The notes beneath the pieces are model-generated. The model had not been told where the DNA came from, ran no database searches, and saw nothing but the letters and a program-made list of their open reading frames with translations. From contig NZ_BCVZ01000013.1 in assembly GCF_001592005.1 (NCBI RefSeq), positions 1 to 64,000 of the forward strand: DNA of 64,000 nucleotides, in the 5' to 3' direction. Every line of letters starts with the position of its first letter. Positions within the stretch are counted from its first letter, which is position 1. A program made the translations under genes and the position numbers. The DNA comes from Bacillus sonorensis NBRC 101234 = KCTC 13918. Its GTDB lineage: Bacteria > Bacillota > Bacilli > Bacillales > Bacillaceae. Of this stretch, positions 26,747 to 35,883 are shown piece after piece.

Positions 26747-28075
26747 TTAATTCGTCTCTGTCATAGCCTCTAATAATAGGTCGGCGAGGTGGACGGCTCT
26801 GACTTGGTTTGCAAGGCCGGCCCGTTCAATCCCAAGCTGCATTTGCAGCAAACAGCCCGGGTTTGCGGTGACGATCGTTGCCGCCTCGGTTGCCTTTGCA
26901 GCTTCCATTTTAGAGTCGAGAATTTTCATCGACATGTCAGATTCGACAATATTGTAAATCCCGGCAGATCCGCAGCAGCTGTCTGCATGTTTCATTTCTT
27001 TGAATTCGATGCCTTTGATGCTGCGGAGCAGCCGCCTTGGTTCGGCCGCTGTTTTCATCACATTCCGCAAATGGCATGAGTCTTGATATGTCACGATCTG
27101 CCGCGGAAGCTCTAGCGATTTTTGTTCAAAATCAAGCTCAAGAAGGACGGAGGAAAAATCTCTCAGCTTTGCTGTGAAAGATTTGGCCCGTTCCCGCCAA
27201 TCCGGGTCATCTTTGAGGAGGTGGCCGTATTCTTTTAAAAATGCCCCACATCCACCCGCGTTTGTCACGATATAGTCTGCGTCTGCATTCTCAAATGCCT
27301 GAATGTTTCGTTTGGCCAATTGGACGGCCAGCTCTTTCTCTCCGCTGTGCCCGTGCAGGGCGCCGCAGCAGGCCTGCGTCTCGGGAATGATGATCTCACA
27401 TCCTGACAGCTGGAGGAGCTTAATGGTGGCCATGTTTGTGTCTAAAAACAAGGTATCCATCAGGCATCCCGAGAAAAAAGCGGCCCGTTTTTTGCGCCGG
27501 CCGATCGGCGGAAGGCGGTTCGGGCGGTTTTTCAGGCGCTTCAGATCCGGCACTTTGGGCAAAACGCTTTCCATTTTTGCGAGGTGATCGGGCAGCATCC
27601 GCAGGATTCCCGATTTTCGAACCGCTCTTTGCAAACCTGAACGCTGATAGATGCCAAGCATCCCGGTCAGCGCCCGAACGCGGTTTTGATGAGGAAAAAG
27701 CCCTTTGAATACAGCGCTGCGCAGCATCCTGACCGGAACAGGGTGTTTTTTATTTTGCTGAATGATGTCTCTCGCCTCTTCCAATAGGCGCCCGTAATTG
27801 ACGCCTGAGGGGCAGACGGGTTCACATGCCCTGCAGCCGAGGCAAAGCTCAAGGGAACGTTCGACATCTTCGTCTGGTTCAATCACTCCATCGACGACGG
27901 CTTTCATTAAGGCGATGCGTCCGCGGGGAGAATGGCTTTCCTGAAAGCCTGATTCTATGTAAGTCGGGCAGGATGGCAGACAGAATCCGCAGCGCATGCA
28001 ATTGAGCAGTTCTTCTTCATCCATCCGCTCTTTAAACCGCTCTTGGATGGCGCTTTTTTCTTTTGCTGTCGTCAT
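26747..28075 (-). CDS. glcF: Glycolate oxidase iron-sulfur subunit
   Basis: A 442-residue subunit passing electrons from the flavin subunit to the respiratory chain. Two 4Fe-4S ferredoxin motifs occur near residue 25 (CMRCGFCLPSCPTY) and residue 75 (CLGCRACEPVCPSG), followed by two CCG domains (ACCGALHGHSGE and DSCCGSAGIYN). Its ATG overlaps the stop of glcD by four bases (ATGA), so the pair is translationally coupled and transcribed glcD to glcF. This corresponds to B. subtilis ysfD. Confidence 0.9.
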   Translation of the reverse strand: MTTAKEKSAIQERFKERMDEEELLNCMRCGFCLPSCPTYIESGFQESHSPRGRIALMKAVVDGVIEPDEDVERSLELCLGCRACEPVCPSGVNYGRLLEEARDIIQQNKKHPVPVRMLRSAVFKGLFPHQNRVRALTGMLGIYQRSGLQRAVRKSGILRMLPDHLAKMESVLPKVPDLKRLKNRPNRLPPIGRRKKRAAFFSGCLMDTLFLDTNMATIKLLQLSGCEIIIPETQACCGALHGHSGEKELAVQLAKRNIQAFENADADYIVTNAGGCGAFLKEYGHLLKDDPDWRERAKSFTAKLRDFSSVLLELDFEQKSLELPRQIVTYQDSCHLRNVMKTAAEPRRLLRSIKGIEFKEMKHADSCCGSAGIYNIVESDMSMKILDSKMEAAKATEAATIVTANPGCLLQMQLGIERAGLANQVRAVHLADLLLEAMTETN

Positions 28076-29484
28076 CTTGTCATCACCACCCGTTTGCGGG
28101 ATTCTTTTGCGAAAACCTTGCCCGGATTCATAATGTTGTTCGGATCAAAAGCTTGCTTCACCGCTCTCATTGCCGCCACTCCGGCCTCGCCGAGCTTAAG
28201 CTCCAGGTAAGGTGCTTTCATTTCGCCGACTCCGTGTTCCCCGGTAATCGTGCCGCCCAGTTCGACTGCTTTTTTAAAAATGTCGGCAAATGCCTGTTCC
28301 ACCCGTTCCATCTCTTCACTGTTCCGTACATCGGTCGTACATGTCGGGTGAAGATTTCCGTCTCCCGCATGGCCGAACGTACAAATGGCGAGTTGATATT
28401 TTTCGGCGATCCTGTTGATTGCTTTTACCATGTCGGCAATGGCCGAACGCGGGACTGTCGCATCCTCCAGGATGGTGGTCGGCTTAAGGCGGGCCAATGC
28501 GGAAAGCGCGGCGCGGCGGGCGTTGCGCAGATCTTCAGCTTCGGCTTCCGTCTGCGCTGTTTGGACGGACACGGCATTCCCTTTTTTGCAAATGTCTTCA
28601 ATGATGCGGATATCCCGGTTGACTGCTTCTTCTGAGCCATCCTGTTCAATCAGAAGGACGGCTTTGGCGTGAACCGGAAGGCCGATCTTTGCATAGTCTT
28701 CAATGACCTGAAGCGTGGGCTGATCCAGAAATTCAAGTGTTGTCGGAATGATTTTTCGGGCGATGATGTTTGAGACTGATTTTGCTGCGGAATCGATATC
28801 TTGATAGAGGGCAAGGACGGTTTTCTTTGTTTCAGGAGCCGGAATTAATTTAAGAGTCGCTTCGGTGATGACGCCCAAGGTCCCTTCAGAGCCGACAAAC
28901 AGGCGTGTCAGATCATAGCCGGCAACGTCTTTTGCGAGCTTTCCGCCGGTGCGGATGATGTCGCCGTTAGCCAGCACAATCTCCAGTGCCATTACATAGT
29001 CGCGGGTCACACCGTATTTCAGACCGCGCAGCCCCCCTGAGTTTTCATTGAGGTTTCCGCCGATGGTCGATATTTTCATCGAACTGGGATCAGGGGGATA
29101 TAACAATCCTTTCTCTTCTGCGGCGCGAATGACATCAAGAGTAATCACACCGGGCTGAACGGTCATGGTCAGATTCTCTTCATCGATTTCGAGGATCTGG
29201 TTCATATGCTTGAACAAGAGGACAATACCGCCTTCGGTGGGGCATGTGCCTGCACAAAGATTGGTTCCGGAACCCCGCGGGACAACCGGAATGCGATGGG
29301 TGTTGCAAAGCTTCAGGATGCGCGACACTTCCTTTGTGCTGCGCGGTGCGACAACGGCATCCGGCATTGATTGAAATTGCGGAGTTGCATCATAGGAATA
29401 GACAAGTCGTCCGGCATTTGAATCATCATAGTTTTCCGGACCGACAATATCAATTAATCTGGATTTTACTTGTGCGGAAATCAT
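28072..29484 (-). CDS. glcD: Glycolate oxidase FAD-binding subunit
   Basis: The 470-residue flavoprotein that oxidises glycolate to glyoxylate (D-lactate is a possible alternative). The PCMH-type FAD-binding site VVPRGSGTNLCAGTCPTEGG is near residue 70, NENSGGLRGLKYG near 150, and the C-terminal LGGTITGEHGVGEMK near 425 is the conserved active-site loop. It corresponds to B. subtilis ysfC. The start has AAAGGATGTGATC upstream. It is the first gene of the glcDF operon; no regulator is adjacent. Confidence 0.9.
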   Translation of the reverse strand: MISAQVKSRLIDIVGPENYDDSNAGRLVYSYDATPQFQSMPDAVVAPRSTKEVSRILKLCNTHRIPVVPRGSGTNLCAGTCPTEGGIVLLFKHMNQILEIDEENLTMTVQPGVITLDVIRAAEEKGLLYPPDPSSMKISTIGGNLNENSGGLRGLKYGVTRDYVMALEIVLANGDIIRTGGKLAKDVAGYDLTRLFVGSEGTLGVITEATLKLIPAPETKKTVLALYQDIDSAAKSVSNIIARKIIPTTLEFLDQPTLQVIEDYAKIGLPVHAKAVLLIEQDGSEEAVNRDIRIIEDICKKGNAVSVQTAQTEAEAEDLRNARRAALSALARLKPTTILEDATVPRSAIADMVKAINRIAEKYQLAICTFGHAGDGNLHPTCTTDVRNSEEMERVEQAFADIFKKAVELGGTITGEHGVGEMKAPYLELKLGEAGVAAMRAVKQAFDPNNIMNPGKVFAKESRKRVVMTR

Positions 29485-29561
29485 TTATGATCACATCCTT
29501 TACCACCCATTATACAAAATGAAACGTTTACAAAACATGATTCTTTTACACTTTTAAACAA

Positions 29562-29598
29562 TGAAACGGCCCGTTTCCCCATGGAACGGACCGTTTGG
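29562..29598 (-). terminator. Hairpin after the glutamyl endopeptidase gene
   Basis: AAACGGNCCGTT / AACGGNCCGTTT stem directly after the stop on the minus strand, followed by TTTCATTGTTT. The T tract is weak but the stem is long. Confidence 0.65.
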
Positions 29599-29607
29599 TA
29601 TCGAAGA

Positions 29608-30564
29608 CTATTGGGCGCTGTTTTTCCAGTTTGTCAAATTATCGAATACTTCTTTTGTAATCCGGGTGCCTCTGTTGTATGAAGATCCTCCGTACACCCC
29701 ATTCGTATGAACGGCCAGCGAACATGGGCCGCTGCAATTCGTTCTGGAGCTGCTCGCCTCATATACGGGAGAGCCGCTCTGCCCTCCGTATGTGTCGATC
29801 GCATATTGCAGTTTATATGTTTCTGAGACGGCGATATTTCCGGACATCTGCCATTGGGTGCCCGATGTTTTGTCGCCTGGATATCCGATGATGGTAACGC
29901 TTGACCCAACGAGAGACGAGGTGGTGTAGGAATATCCGAAATACCCGACGGTGTTGCCGATCGGCTGGCTGAGCTCTATGGCTCCGTAGTCGTAATTCGA
30001 ATTTCCGCTTCGATAGCCTGACGGGATGAAATAGCGGGTTGATGTAACTGATCCGTACGGATATGTTGAACCGTTCCGTCCCGGAGAAACGGTAGCGGTT
30101 CCGGCGAATGACCCGCTCGCTGTGTCATAAATGCAGTGTCCGGCCGTTGCCACCGTTTTCGGACCGATCAGCCAGCCGGTGCAAGACCCGATGCTGCTTG
30201 AAATATGCACGATCGCTCTGTATGGATATGCGGTAGTGTTTGTCACTCTCGTCCGTTCATCAGAACCAATCACGGATTTGGGGCTGTAACGTGGTCCGGC
30301 AGGGGATTTTTTGGTTGGTTTGCTTTTTTCCTGATAAAGGGGAGCGTCTAGTTTTCCTGTACCTTCAAATGCTTTTGAATAGGCGCCGTTTTTGTTGGTT
30401 TTAATAGCAGGATCATAGCTTGCGGATGAGTCGGGCTTGTATGAAGGATCGCTAGAGACAGGAGTATGCGGCGATGATGCAGCTTGAGCGGAGTCGATGC
30501 CCATAGAATAAATAGATATTCCAATAAGACCGGCCATTAATACGCGTGTCACACTTTTTTTCAT
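29608..30564 (-). CDS. blaSE: Secreted glutamyl endopeptidase
   Basis: A V8-like serine protease of 318 residues that cuts after Glu. A signal peptide (residues 1-29, ending SAQAA) is followed by a pro-region to about residue 95 (PRYSPK) and the mature enzyme starting SVIGSDERTRV. The catalytic triad is visible: TAGHCIYD (His), NYDYGAIELSQ (Asp) and YGGQSGSPVYE (Ser). From memory it is near-identical in framework to B. licheniformis BL-GSE, but with scattered substitutions (for example PSGYRSGNSN, SSVTIIGYPG, SPVYEASSS). It is monocistronic. Confidence 0.93.
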   Translation of the reverse strand: MKKSVTRVLMAGLIGISIYSMGIDSAQAASSPHTPVSSDPSYKPDSSASYDPAIKTNKNGAYSKAFEGTGKLDAPLYQEKSKPTKKSPAGPRYSPKSVIGSDERTRVTNTTAYPYRAIVHISSSIGSCTGWLIGPKTVATAGHCIYDTASGSFAGTATVSPGRNGSTYPYGSVTSTRYFIPSGYRSGNSNYDYGAIELSQPIGNTVGYFGYSYTTSSLVGSSVTIIGYPGDKTSGTQWQMSGNIAVSETYKLQYAIDTYGGQSGSPVYEASSSRTNCSGPCSLAVHTNGVYGGSSYNRGTRITKEVFDNLTNWKNSAQ

Positions 30565-30740
30565 CCTATCACTTCCTTATTTTGTTGTCGGTACAGTTAG
30601 ATATTAGCAAAATAATTCTGAATTTTCCATAATGTAAAGAAAGATCATCCTAAAGATCTATATGATGTCTCGGTTTTAAAAAATGGCCGCTGCGGGTAAT
30701 GCAACAATATGAAACGCAAGACATAGAAGGAGGGCTTACG

Positions 30741-31514
30741 ATGTACAATGGTTTAAAAGGGAAGACGGCAATCGTCACAGGCTCCTCGAAGGGAATAGGA
30801 AGAGCGATAGCAGACCGGTTTGGCAAAGAAAAAATGAATGTCATTATTAACTACCACAGCGATCCCGCCGGCGCGATTGAAGCCGTTGAACATATTAAAA
30901 AAAGCGGGGGAAACGCTTATGCAGTCGGAGCGGATGTCTCAGAGGAAGAGGGGGTAAAGGCGCTTCTTAACGCTGCCGTTCAACACTTCGGCACGATTGA
31001 CATCATGGTGAATAATTCAGGCTTTAATGGTAAAAATGCGTTTCCCCACGAGCTTAGCCTTGATGAGTGGCAAAGAGTGATCGATGTCAATTTAACAGGT
31101 GCATTTCTCGGTTCAAGAGAAGCGATAGCATACATGCTTGACCACGATATAAAGGGAAGTGTTCTCAATATATCCAGCGTCCACCAGCAAATTCCGCGGC
31201 CGGGAAATATTCAATACTCGGCTTCTAAAGGGGGAATGAAGCAGTTGACGGAAACTCTTGCCATCAACTATGCCGATAAGGGGATCCGCGTGAATGCGAT
31301 CGCTCCGGGAACGATTGCGACTGAAAGCAATGATGATCTCGAAGGGAGCCATAAAGCAGCCCAGCTGAAGAAGATTCCGATGAAGGCTTTTGGAAAACCT
31401 GAAGAAGTGGCAGCAGCGGCGGCCTGGATCGTTTCAGAGGAGGCTGCTTATGTCACCGGGACGACGCTTTTTGTTGACGGCGGTATGACGCTGTATCCAT
31501 CCCAGCTGGAGTAA
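30741..31514 (+). CDS. SDR oxidoreductase, glucose 1-dehydrogenase-like (YcdF-like)
   Basis: A 257-residue classical SDR: TGSSKGIGRAIADRFG (cofactor), NNSGFNGK (NNAG variant with Ser), ISSVHQQIPRPGNIQYSASK (catalytic Ser, Tyr, Lys), and DGGMTLYPSQLE at the C-terminus. The C-terminal MTLYPS and the H-Q-x-I-P-x-P element are characteristic of Bacillus glucose 1-dehydrogenases and their homologue YcdF. AAGGAGGG precedes ATG 30741. Whether glucose is the true substrate is not shown. Confidence 0.87.
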   Translation: MYNGLKGKTAIVTGSSKGIGRAIADRFGKEKMNVIINYHSDPAGAIEAVEHIKKSGGNAYAVGADVSEEEGVKALLNAAVQHFGTIDIMVNNSGFNGKNAFPHELSLDEWQRVIDVNLTGAFLGSREAIAYMLDHDIKGSVLNISSVHQQIPRPGNIQYSASKGGMKQLTETLAINYADKGIRVNAIAPGTIATESNDDLEGSHKAAQLKKIPMKAFGKPEEVAAAAAWIVSEEAAYVTGTTLFVDGGMTLYPSQLE

Positions 31515-31604
31515 GGGCCGCTTTCTCTCCCGTCAGGCTTTTATTTCCCAATGGAAAATGAGAGAATAATCCAAACGAAACGGCTTGATGGGAGAGATTT
31601 TGAT

Positions 31605-32603
31605 ATGGAACAAGAGTTAAAGAAAATCATTAGCAATTTGACGGAACGGGAAGCGAAAAGCATTTTGCTGAACATGCTGCTGACGGTTAACATGCATCGG
31701 AGTGACGACGGTTCAAAAGACGGGTTTTATGAACAAATGATCGATATATTTGATGAATTCCAGAAAATGCGGGAACAGCTGCACAAAAAGCGGTCGAATC
31801 AGGTCGTTCACATTGTTTTCGGCCTATCCGCCGCCGGCAGCTTGAAGATGGTGCTAAAAGCTGCGGGGAGGGATGGCCAAGAAGGCGTGATTGCATTCCC
31901 CGGCATATTTTCAATCGGACCGCTTTTTCAACTGGAGACGGAAAAGGGCCGGTTAAAGCGTTATGAATGGATGAAAGAGCATATCAACGATTATTTTGCC
32001 GAACTGGAGGACCAATACAATCGTTTTGAAGCGGAAATACACCAATTGGACAGCATTCCGGAACATGCCTCCATCGTCATCTGGACGGCCAACAATGCAC
32101 ATGAACAAACGGGTCTCAGGTTCGTCCACAAATTACTGCAAAACAGGCCAAACGCTATGTTCCACATCAATACATCAAAGGTTTCACCGGTTTATCTGCA
32201 CACAGGAGAAATCGTTCCTGAAAAGCTAGAAACCGTGTATGAAAAAGGAGACTCCCCATTTCCGCTGACTTCTGAAGAAAAACGTTGTCTCGCCATGGAA
32301 TGGGAGGAGCTTTCAAAGCGAAAACATGTGCTGAGAATATGGAAAAACGAAAAGATAAAGAGCGTAGAAGAAAGCTTTTTTGATCCGCTTATTATTGATA
32401 AAACGAGGGAGCTTCAAAAAAACCGTTCACAAAAGGATTTCATCGTTTGTCCGCGGGTCGTTGGCGAGGTTCTCGGCCATTTGAATGAATACATTGGCGA
32501 TGAGTTCATTGAATACCGCATCCGAGAGCTGATTTATAAAGGCGTTTTTGAAATAAAAGGCGTTCCCAAGGCGATGAGATTTTACAGCATCAGACTGGCG
32601 TAA
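31605..32603 (+). CDS. DUF1835/DUF3658-type protein
   Basis: A 332-residue cytoplasmic protein. Its middle, VVHIVFGLSAAGSLKMVLK and the following acidic/aromatic helices, matches what is recalled of the DUF1835 domain; the C-terminal quarter (ELIYKGVFEIKGVPKAMRFY) fits DUF3658. ATG 31605 has GGGAGAG eight bases upstream and is preferred over ATG 31551, which has none. Biochemical function is unknown. It follows the SDR gene with a 90-base gap and no terminator. Confidence 0.72.
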   Translation: MEQELKKIISNLTEREAKSILLNMLLTVNMHRSDDGSKDGFYEQMIDIFDEFQKMREQLHKKRSNQVVHIVFGLSAAGSLKMVLKAAGRDGQEGVIAFPGIFSIGPLFQLETEKGRLKRYEWMKEHINDYFAELEDQYNRFEAEIHQLDSIPEHASIVIWTANNAHEQTGLRFVHKLLQNRPNAMFHINTSKVSPVYLHTGEIVPEKLETVYEKGDSPFPLTSEEKRCLAMEWEELSKRKHVLRIWKNEKIKSVEESFFDPLIIDKTRELQKNRSQKDFIVCPRVVGEVLGHLNEYIGDEFIEYRIRELIYKGVFEIKGVPKAMRFYSIRLA

Positions 32604-32699
32604 TCCAGAATACTGTTCACCAATCAAATCCAAATTATCTCAATTTTATGAAACTATTAAAAGACTATTCCGTATAAACTAAAAAAAAGAAAGGGAGAA

Positions 32700-34103
32700 A
32701 TGGATTTGAACAGTGAACAGTTAAAGCAAAAAGCTCATCGCATCGGTTCGATTCCCAGCCATTATAGACTCATGATCGAAGAGTGCAGGAATGAACAACA
32801 AGGCCGGGCGCTTTATGTTTGGGCTGATGCCGAACATCAAGAAAGAGACATTGCGGTGGAATTGGATCATGATGGACGATTAATCAGCCTGACAAAAGAA
32901 AACTTTCCCTTTGAAAAACAAACGCTTCCGGAAGAAGTGCTGCAGCAAAAGGCTTTTCAATTTGTCGAATACCATTACCCTGATGCGGTCAAAGAGTTTG
33001 TTTTTCAGGGGAAGAAGGTCAAGGAACACGCTGTTCAGTATACATATGCCCAGACCGTTCTCGATCTTCCGCTTCCGCAAACGGGATTTTCCGTGACGAT
33101 CGGAAAAAGCGGAGAAGTAATTGAATTTCGCTATGACGGCGGAACAAGCTCGTATGCCCTTCCAACACAAATGGTTGATAAGGAATCTGTGATCTCGCGT
33201 TACCTTGACAGCATCGAACTCAACCTTGTCATTGAACATATTCATCATGGCATGTATGAAGGGGGAGATGATCAGCCTCACCTCGTTTATGAAGCGGTTT
33301 TGCCGAAGTACAGCTATCCCGCTGATCTGTCAGAGGAATGTGATCTCGCAAAAGCCGAGGTGTACGAAGATGACGAAGAAACCATCCCGCTTCCTTTATT
33401 GACGGAGCCAGAGCGCAATGAAACTATGGATATCAACGACATGATCGGCTTCGATCCTTCTTTATTCAGGAAAATCCGCGAAACAGATTTCGGGACTTCC
33501 ATTGGGACGGTTTGGCGGAAAGGAGAAGAACCTGAACCGGCCGGGAACGATTTAGCCGGTTATATTGCAAAGCGCAGCCAAAACACGCTCAAAGTCATCA
33601 CGGTTAAAAAGACGGGTAAGCTTCGGGGTGTGGCATCCTTTATAAAAGAAACAGGGCCTGCAGTCTGGCCGGAGGAAGCGTGCCTCAAACGGGCCATACA
33701 GTTTCTTTTCCGTTTATACCCACGGGCGGATCGATTTTTCCGGATGTACCCTTTGGACAACACTGAGGAAAAGCAAATCGCTTTTTTTCAGTTCAACCTT
33801 GCATATGAAGGGGTGCCGTTAAGGCTTGGTATTGCAAATATCAGCATCAACCGGACAAACGGCCGGGTTGTCGGCTTCCAGGCTCCCGATATTGACCCGG
33901 AATCGCTGGAAACATTGAACCCGTCGCCTGACATATCCGCCGAGCAAGCGAATGCCATATTTGCTTCCGCCTTTGATTTGAAGCTGCAATGGCAAAAGGA
34001 CTGCAAACGGGATGAAAATGACGCGTACAGGCTTGTCTACCGTCCGGTCTGTCCCGCTTTTATCGATGCGCATAAAGGGACGGTTTTCAGGAGAAGAACA
34101 TGA
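32700..34103 (+). CDS. YcdB/YcdC-domain protein (DUF4901 type)
   Basis: A 467-residue protein with no signal peptide. The N-terminal start, LKQKAHRIGSIPSHYRLMIE, resembles B. subtilis YcdB. Two halves show the same pattern, an amphipathic helix EEVLQQKAFQFVEYHYPDA and later EEACLKRAIQFLFRLYPRA, each followed by beta strands ending in a G-x-V-x-G/E-F element. An internal duplication of a peptidase-propeptide-like fold is therefore likely. Function unknown; sporulation or envelope roles have been suggested for relatives. AAAGGGAG lies upstream of the ATG. Confidence 0.72.
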   Translation: MDLNSEQLKQKAHRIGSIPSHYRLMIEECRNEQQGRALYVWADAEHQERDIAVELDHDGRLISLTKENFPFEKQTLPEEVLQQKAFQFVEYHYPDAVKEFVFQGKKVKEHAVQYTYAQTVLDLPLPQTGFSVTIGKSGEVIEFRYDGGTSSYALPTQMVDKESVISRYLDSIELNLVIEHIHHGMYEGGDDQPHLVYEAVLPKYSYPADLSEECDLAKAEVYEDDEETIPLPLLTEPERNETMDINDMIGFDPSLFRKIRETDFGTSIGTVWRKGEEPEPAGNDLAGYIAKRSQNTLKVITVKKTGKLRGVASFIKETGPAVWPEEACLKRAIQFLFRLYPRADRFFRMYPLDNTEEKQIAFFQFNLAYEGVPLRLGIANISINRTNGRVVGFQAPDIDPESLETLNPSPDISAEQANAIFASAFDLKLQWQKDCKRDENDAYRLVYRPVCPAFIDAHKGTVFRRRT

Positions 34104-34366
34104 TAAAGTCATCTTTCTGCCATGGCGGCGGCTTTCAGCGGTTTTTTCGATCAGCTGCCGTTTTCCGGATGTAAACCTGTCCCATCATCGCTAAAATCAC
34201 AACGTGAACCGATACAGATATCATGATCTCAAAACAGCGCACTTGCTGGGACTGACGTTTCATCGCCTGATGAGGCCTGCCGGCGTCCCTGATCAGGCAT
34301 GCGGCAAGGCAGTCAATTTTAATCCCGCTATAATGTACGAATGATCCGGTGTCACGTCTTCACACA
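34104..34366. other. Short intergenic region
   Basis: No supported gene. A 29-codon minus-strand frame near 34135-34224 (MISVSVHVVILAMMGQVYIR) is hydrophobic but lacks a ribosome site and is probably chance or a relic. Confidence 0.3.
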
Positions 34367-34396
34367 AAAAGCCCGCGTGAAGCGCAGGCTTTTCAT
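34367..34396 (-). terminator. Terminator of the sulfurtransferase gene
   Basis: AAAAAGCC-GCG / GCG-GGCTTTTC stem right after the minus-strand stop at 34399, ending in a T run on that strand. Confidence 0.7.
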
Positions 34397-34398
34397 CT

Positions 34399-35250
34399 TT
34401 ACTCTTCCCCGGTCGCAACAGGGTTCTCCGTGTAGCTGATCCAGTCGCTCCAGCTTCCGGCATACAGCTTGACACGCTGAAATCCCGCTTCTTTTAAACC
34501 CAGCACATTTGGACAGGCGGATACACCTGACCCGCAGTAGACGATGATTTCGCTGTCCCGATCTAATAGGGCGTAGTGCTCTTTCAGTTCTTCTGGATTC
34601 TTCCATTTGCCGTCTTCACGAAAATTGCCTTTCCAAAAATAATTTTTGGCGCCTGGAATGTGCCCGGCCTTATGATCAAGAGGTTCGGTTTCCCCCGCGT
34701 ATCTTGCCCTTTCGCGCGCATCAATCAAGACGGAACCTGTGCGGCCGATTCGGTCTTTTACTTGTTTTGCGTCAAGGAGTTCTTCCTTTTGAAGCTTTGG
34801 AACAAATTCACGCGGAACAGGCCGCGGAATGTCGGATGTGAGGTCATACCCTTTTTTGACCCAGTTCGTCAAGCCGCCGTCCAGCACATACACACTGTCA
34901 TGGCCGAGATAGCGGAGCTGCCACCAAAAGCGTGCGGCAAACATGCCGCCGTGAGCATCATATACGACAACCGTCGTGCGGTGATCGATGCCGACCGCGC
35001 CAAGCTTTTTTGACATGTGTTCAGGCGCAGGCAGGGGATGCCTTCCTCCGTGTTTTCCTGCATCTCCCGATAAATCCTGCTCCAAATCAATATAAACGGC
35101 TCCCGGAAGATGCCCTTTTAAATAGGCTTCACGGCCTTCTTCAGGTTTTGTTAAGTGAAATCTGACATCGACGATGACCGTCCGGTCCGGATCTTCCGTC
35201 AATCGCTGTGAAACCCATTCCGGGCTCACGATTGCTGACATTTGCACCAC
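34399..35250 (-). CDS. Thiosulfate/3-mercaptopyruvate sulfurtransferase
   Basis: A tandem-rhodanese enzyme of 283 residues that moves a sulfane sulfur to an acceptor. The first rhodanese domain (about 1-140, VIVDVRFHLTKPEEGREAYL) is inactive-like; the second (150-275) carries the catalytic loop VYCGSGVSAC with the active cysteine. CGSG[VT] loops are typical of this group, as is the LIDARERARY motif. Start either GTG 35250 or ATG 35241; GGGGTGGTG lies just upstream. Confidence 0.88.
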   Translation of the reverse strand: MVQMSAIVSPEWVSQRLTEDPDRTVIVDVRFHLTKPEEGREAYLKGHLPGAVYIDLEQDLSGDAGKHGGRHPLPAPEHMSKKLGAVGIDHRTTVVVYDAHGGMFAARFWWQLRYLGHDSVYVLDGGLTNWVKKGYDLTSDIPRPVPREFVPKLQKEELLDAKQVKDRIGRTGSVLIDARERARYAGETEPLDHKAGHIPGAKNYFWKGNFREDGKWKNPEELKEHYALLDRDSEIIVYCGSGVSACPNVLGLKEAGFQRVKLYAGSWSDWISYTENPVATGEE

Positions 35251-35401
35251 CCCGGTTTCATTTTTTTACAATTCTGATTAATAGAAGAATATCCCGATTC
35301 CACGCAGAATGTCAAAGATAACCTGTGAAAGGCGATTTTAATGGTCATCACCAACATGAAAAAGAATATGATAAAGATGATAGCAAAATGGGGGTGGCAA
35401 C

Positions 35402-35830
35402 ATGTCGGTAGTTCAGGCTTCATCCAAGGACATTGCTCTTTTGGCAAGGCTGTTGAGAGCGGAAGCCGAAGGTGAAGGTGTAAGAGGAATGCTGCTTGTC
35501 GGAAATGTCGGAATCAACCGCATCAGAGCAAATTGTTCGGATTTTGTTGGACTGCGCACCATTCCGCAGATGATTCATCAGCCGCATGCCTTTGAAGCTG
35601 TAATACACGGATATTTTTATCAGAGGGCAAGGGAAAAAGAAAAGCGCTTGGCCCGCAGGTCTGTGAACGGGGAGCGGTATTGGCCGGCCAAATTTAGTTT
35701 ATGGTATTTCAGGCCGGCGGGGGCATGTCCGGCGCAGTGGTATAACCAGCCGCATGTCGGGCGCTACAAGTCGCATTGTTTTTACGAACCGAGAGCAGAA
35801 GAATGTCAAAATGTGTATAATACGTTTTAA
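35402..35830 (+). CDS. cwlJ: Spore cortex-lytic cell wall hydrolase CwlJ
   Basis: A 142-residue hydrolase that degrades spore cortex peptidoglycan during germination. It has the family's catalytic Glu region LLRAEAEGEGVRGMLLVGN (residues 17-36), NGERYWPAKFSLWYFRPAGA and the C-terminal CFYEPRAEECQNVYNTF. As remembered, B. subtilis CwlJ has the same length and near-identical ends. No signal peptide, as expected for a spore-coat-deposited enzyme. It probably depends on a mother-cell sigma factor, but no such promoter was identified with confidence. Confidence 0.95.
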   Translation: MSVVQASSKDIALLARLLRAEAEGEGVRGMLLVGNVGINRIRANCSDFVGLRTIPQMIHQPHAFEAVIHGYFYQRAREKEKRLARRSVNGERYWPAKFSLWYFRPAGACPAQWYNQPHVGRYKSHCFYEPRAEECQNVYNTF

Positions 35831-35834
35831 TTAA

Positions 35835-35880
35835 AACATCCCTTTCCAGACAAGGCGGGCGCCATCTGAAAAGGGATGTT
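35835..35880 (+). terminator. Possible terminator after cwlJ
   Basis: AACATCCCTTT / AAAGGGATGTT stem with a long 24-base loop followed by TGCTT. The T tract is poor, so this is tentative. Confidence 0.4.
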
Positions 35881-35883
35881 TGC

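Noticed and set aside
27303-28635. Several long plus-strand frames opposite glcF and glcD
   Set aside because: They are shadows of the two well-supported minus-strand genes; high GC at third positions opens the antisense frames.
29517-29535. cre-like TGAAACGTTTACA near the glcD start
   Set aside because: It is one base short of the 14-base CcpA consensus, so spacing of the half-sites is wrong.
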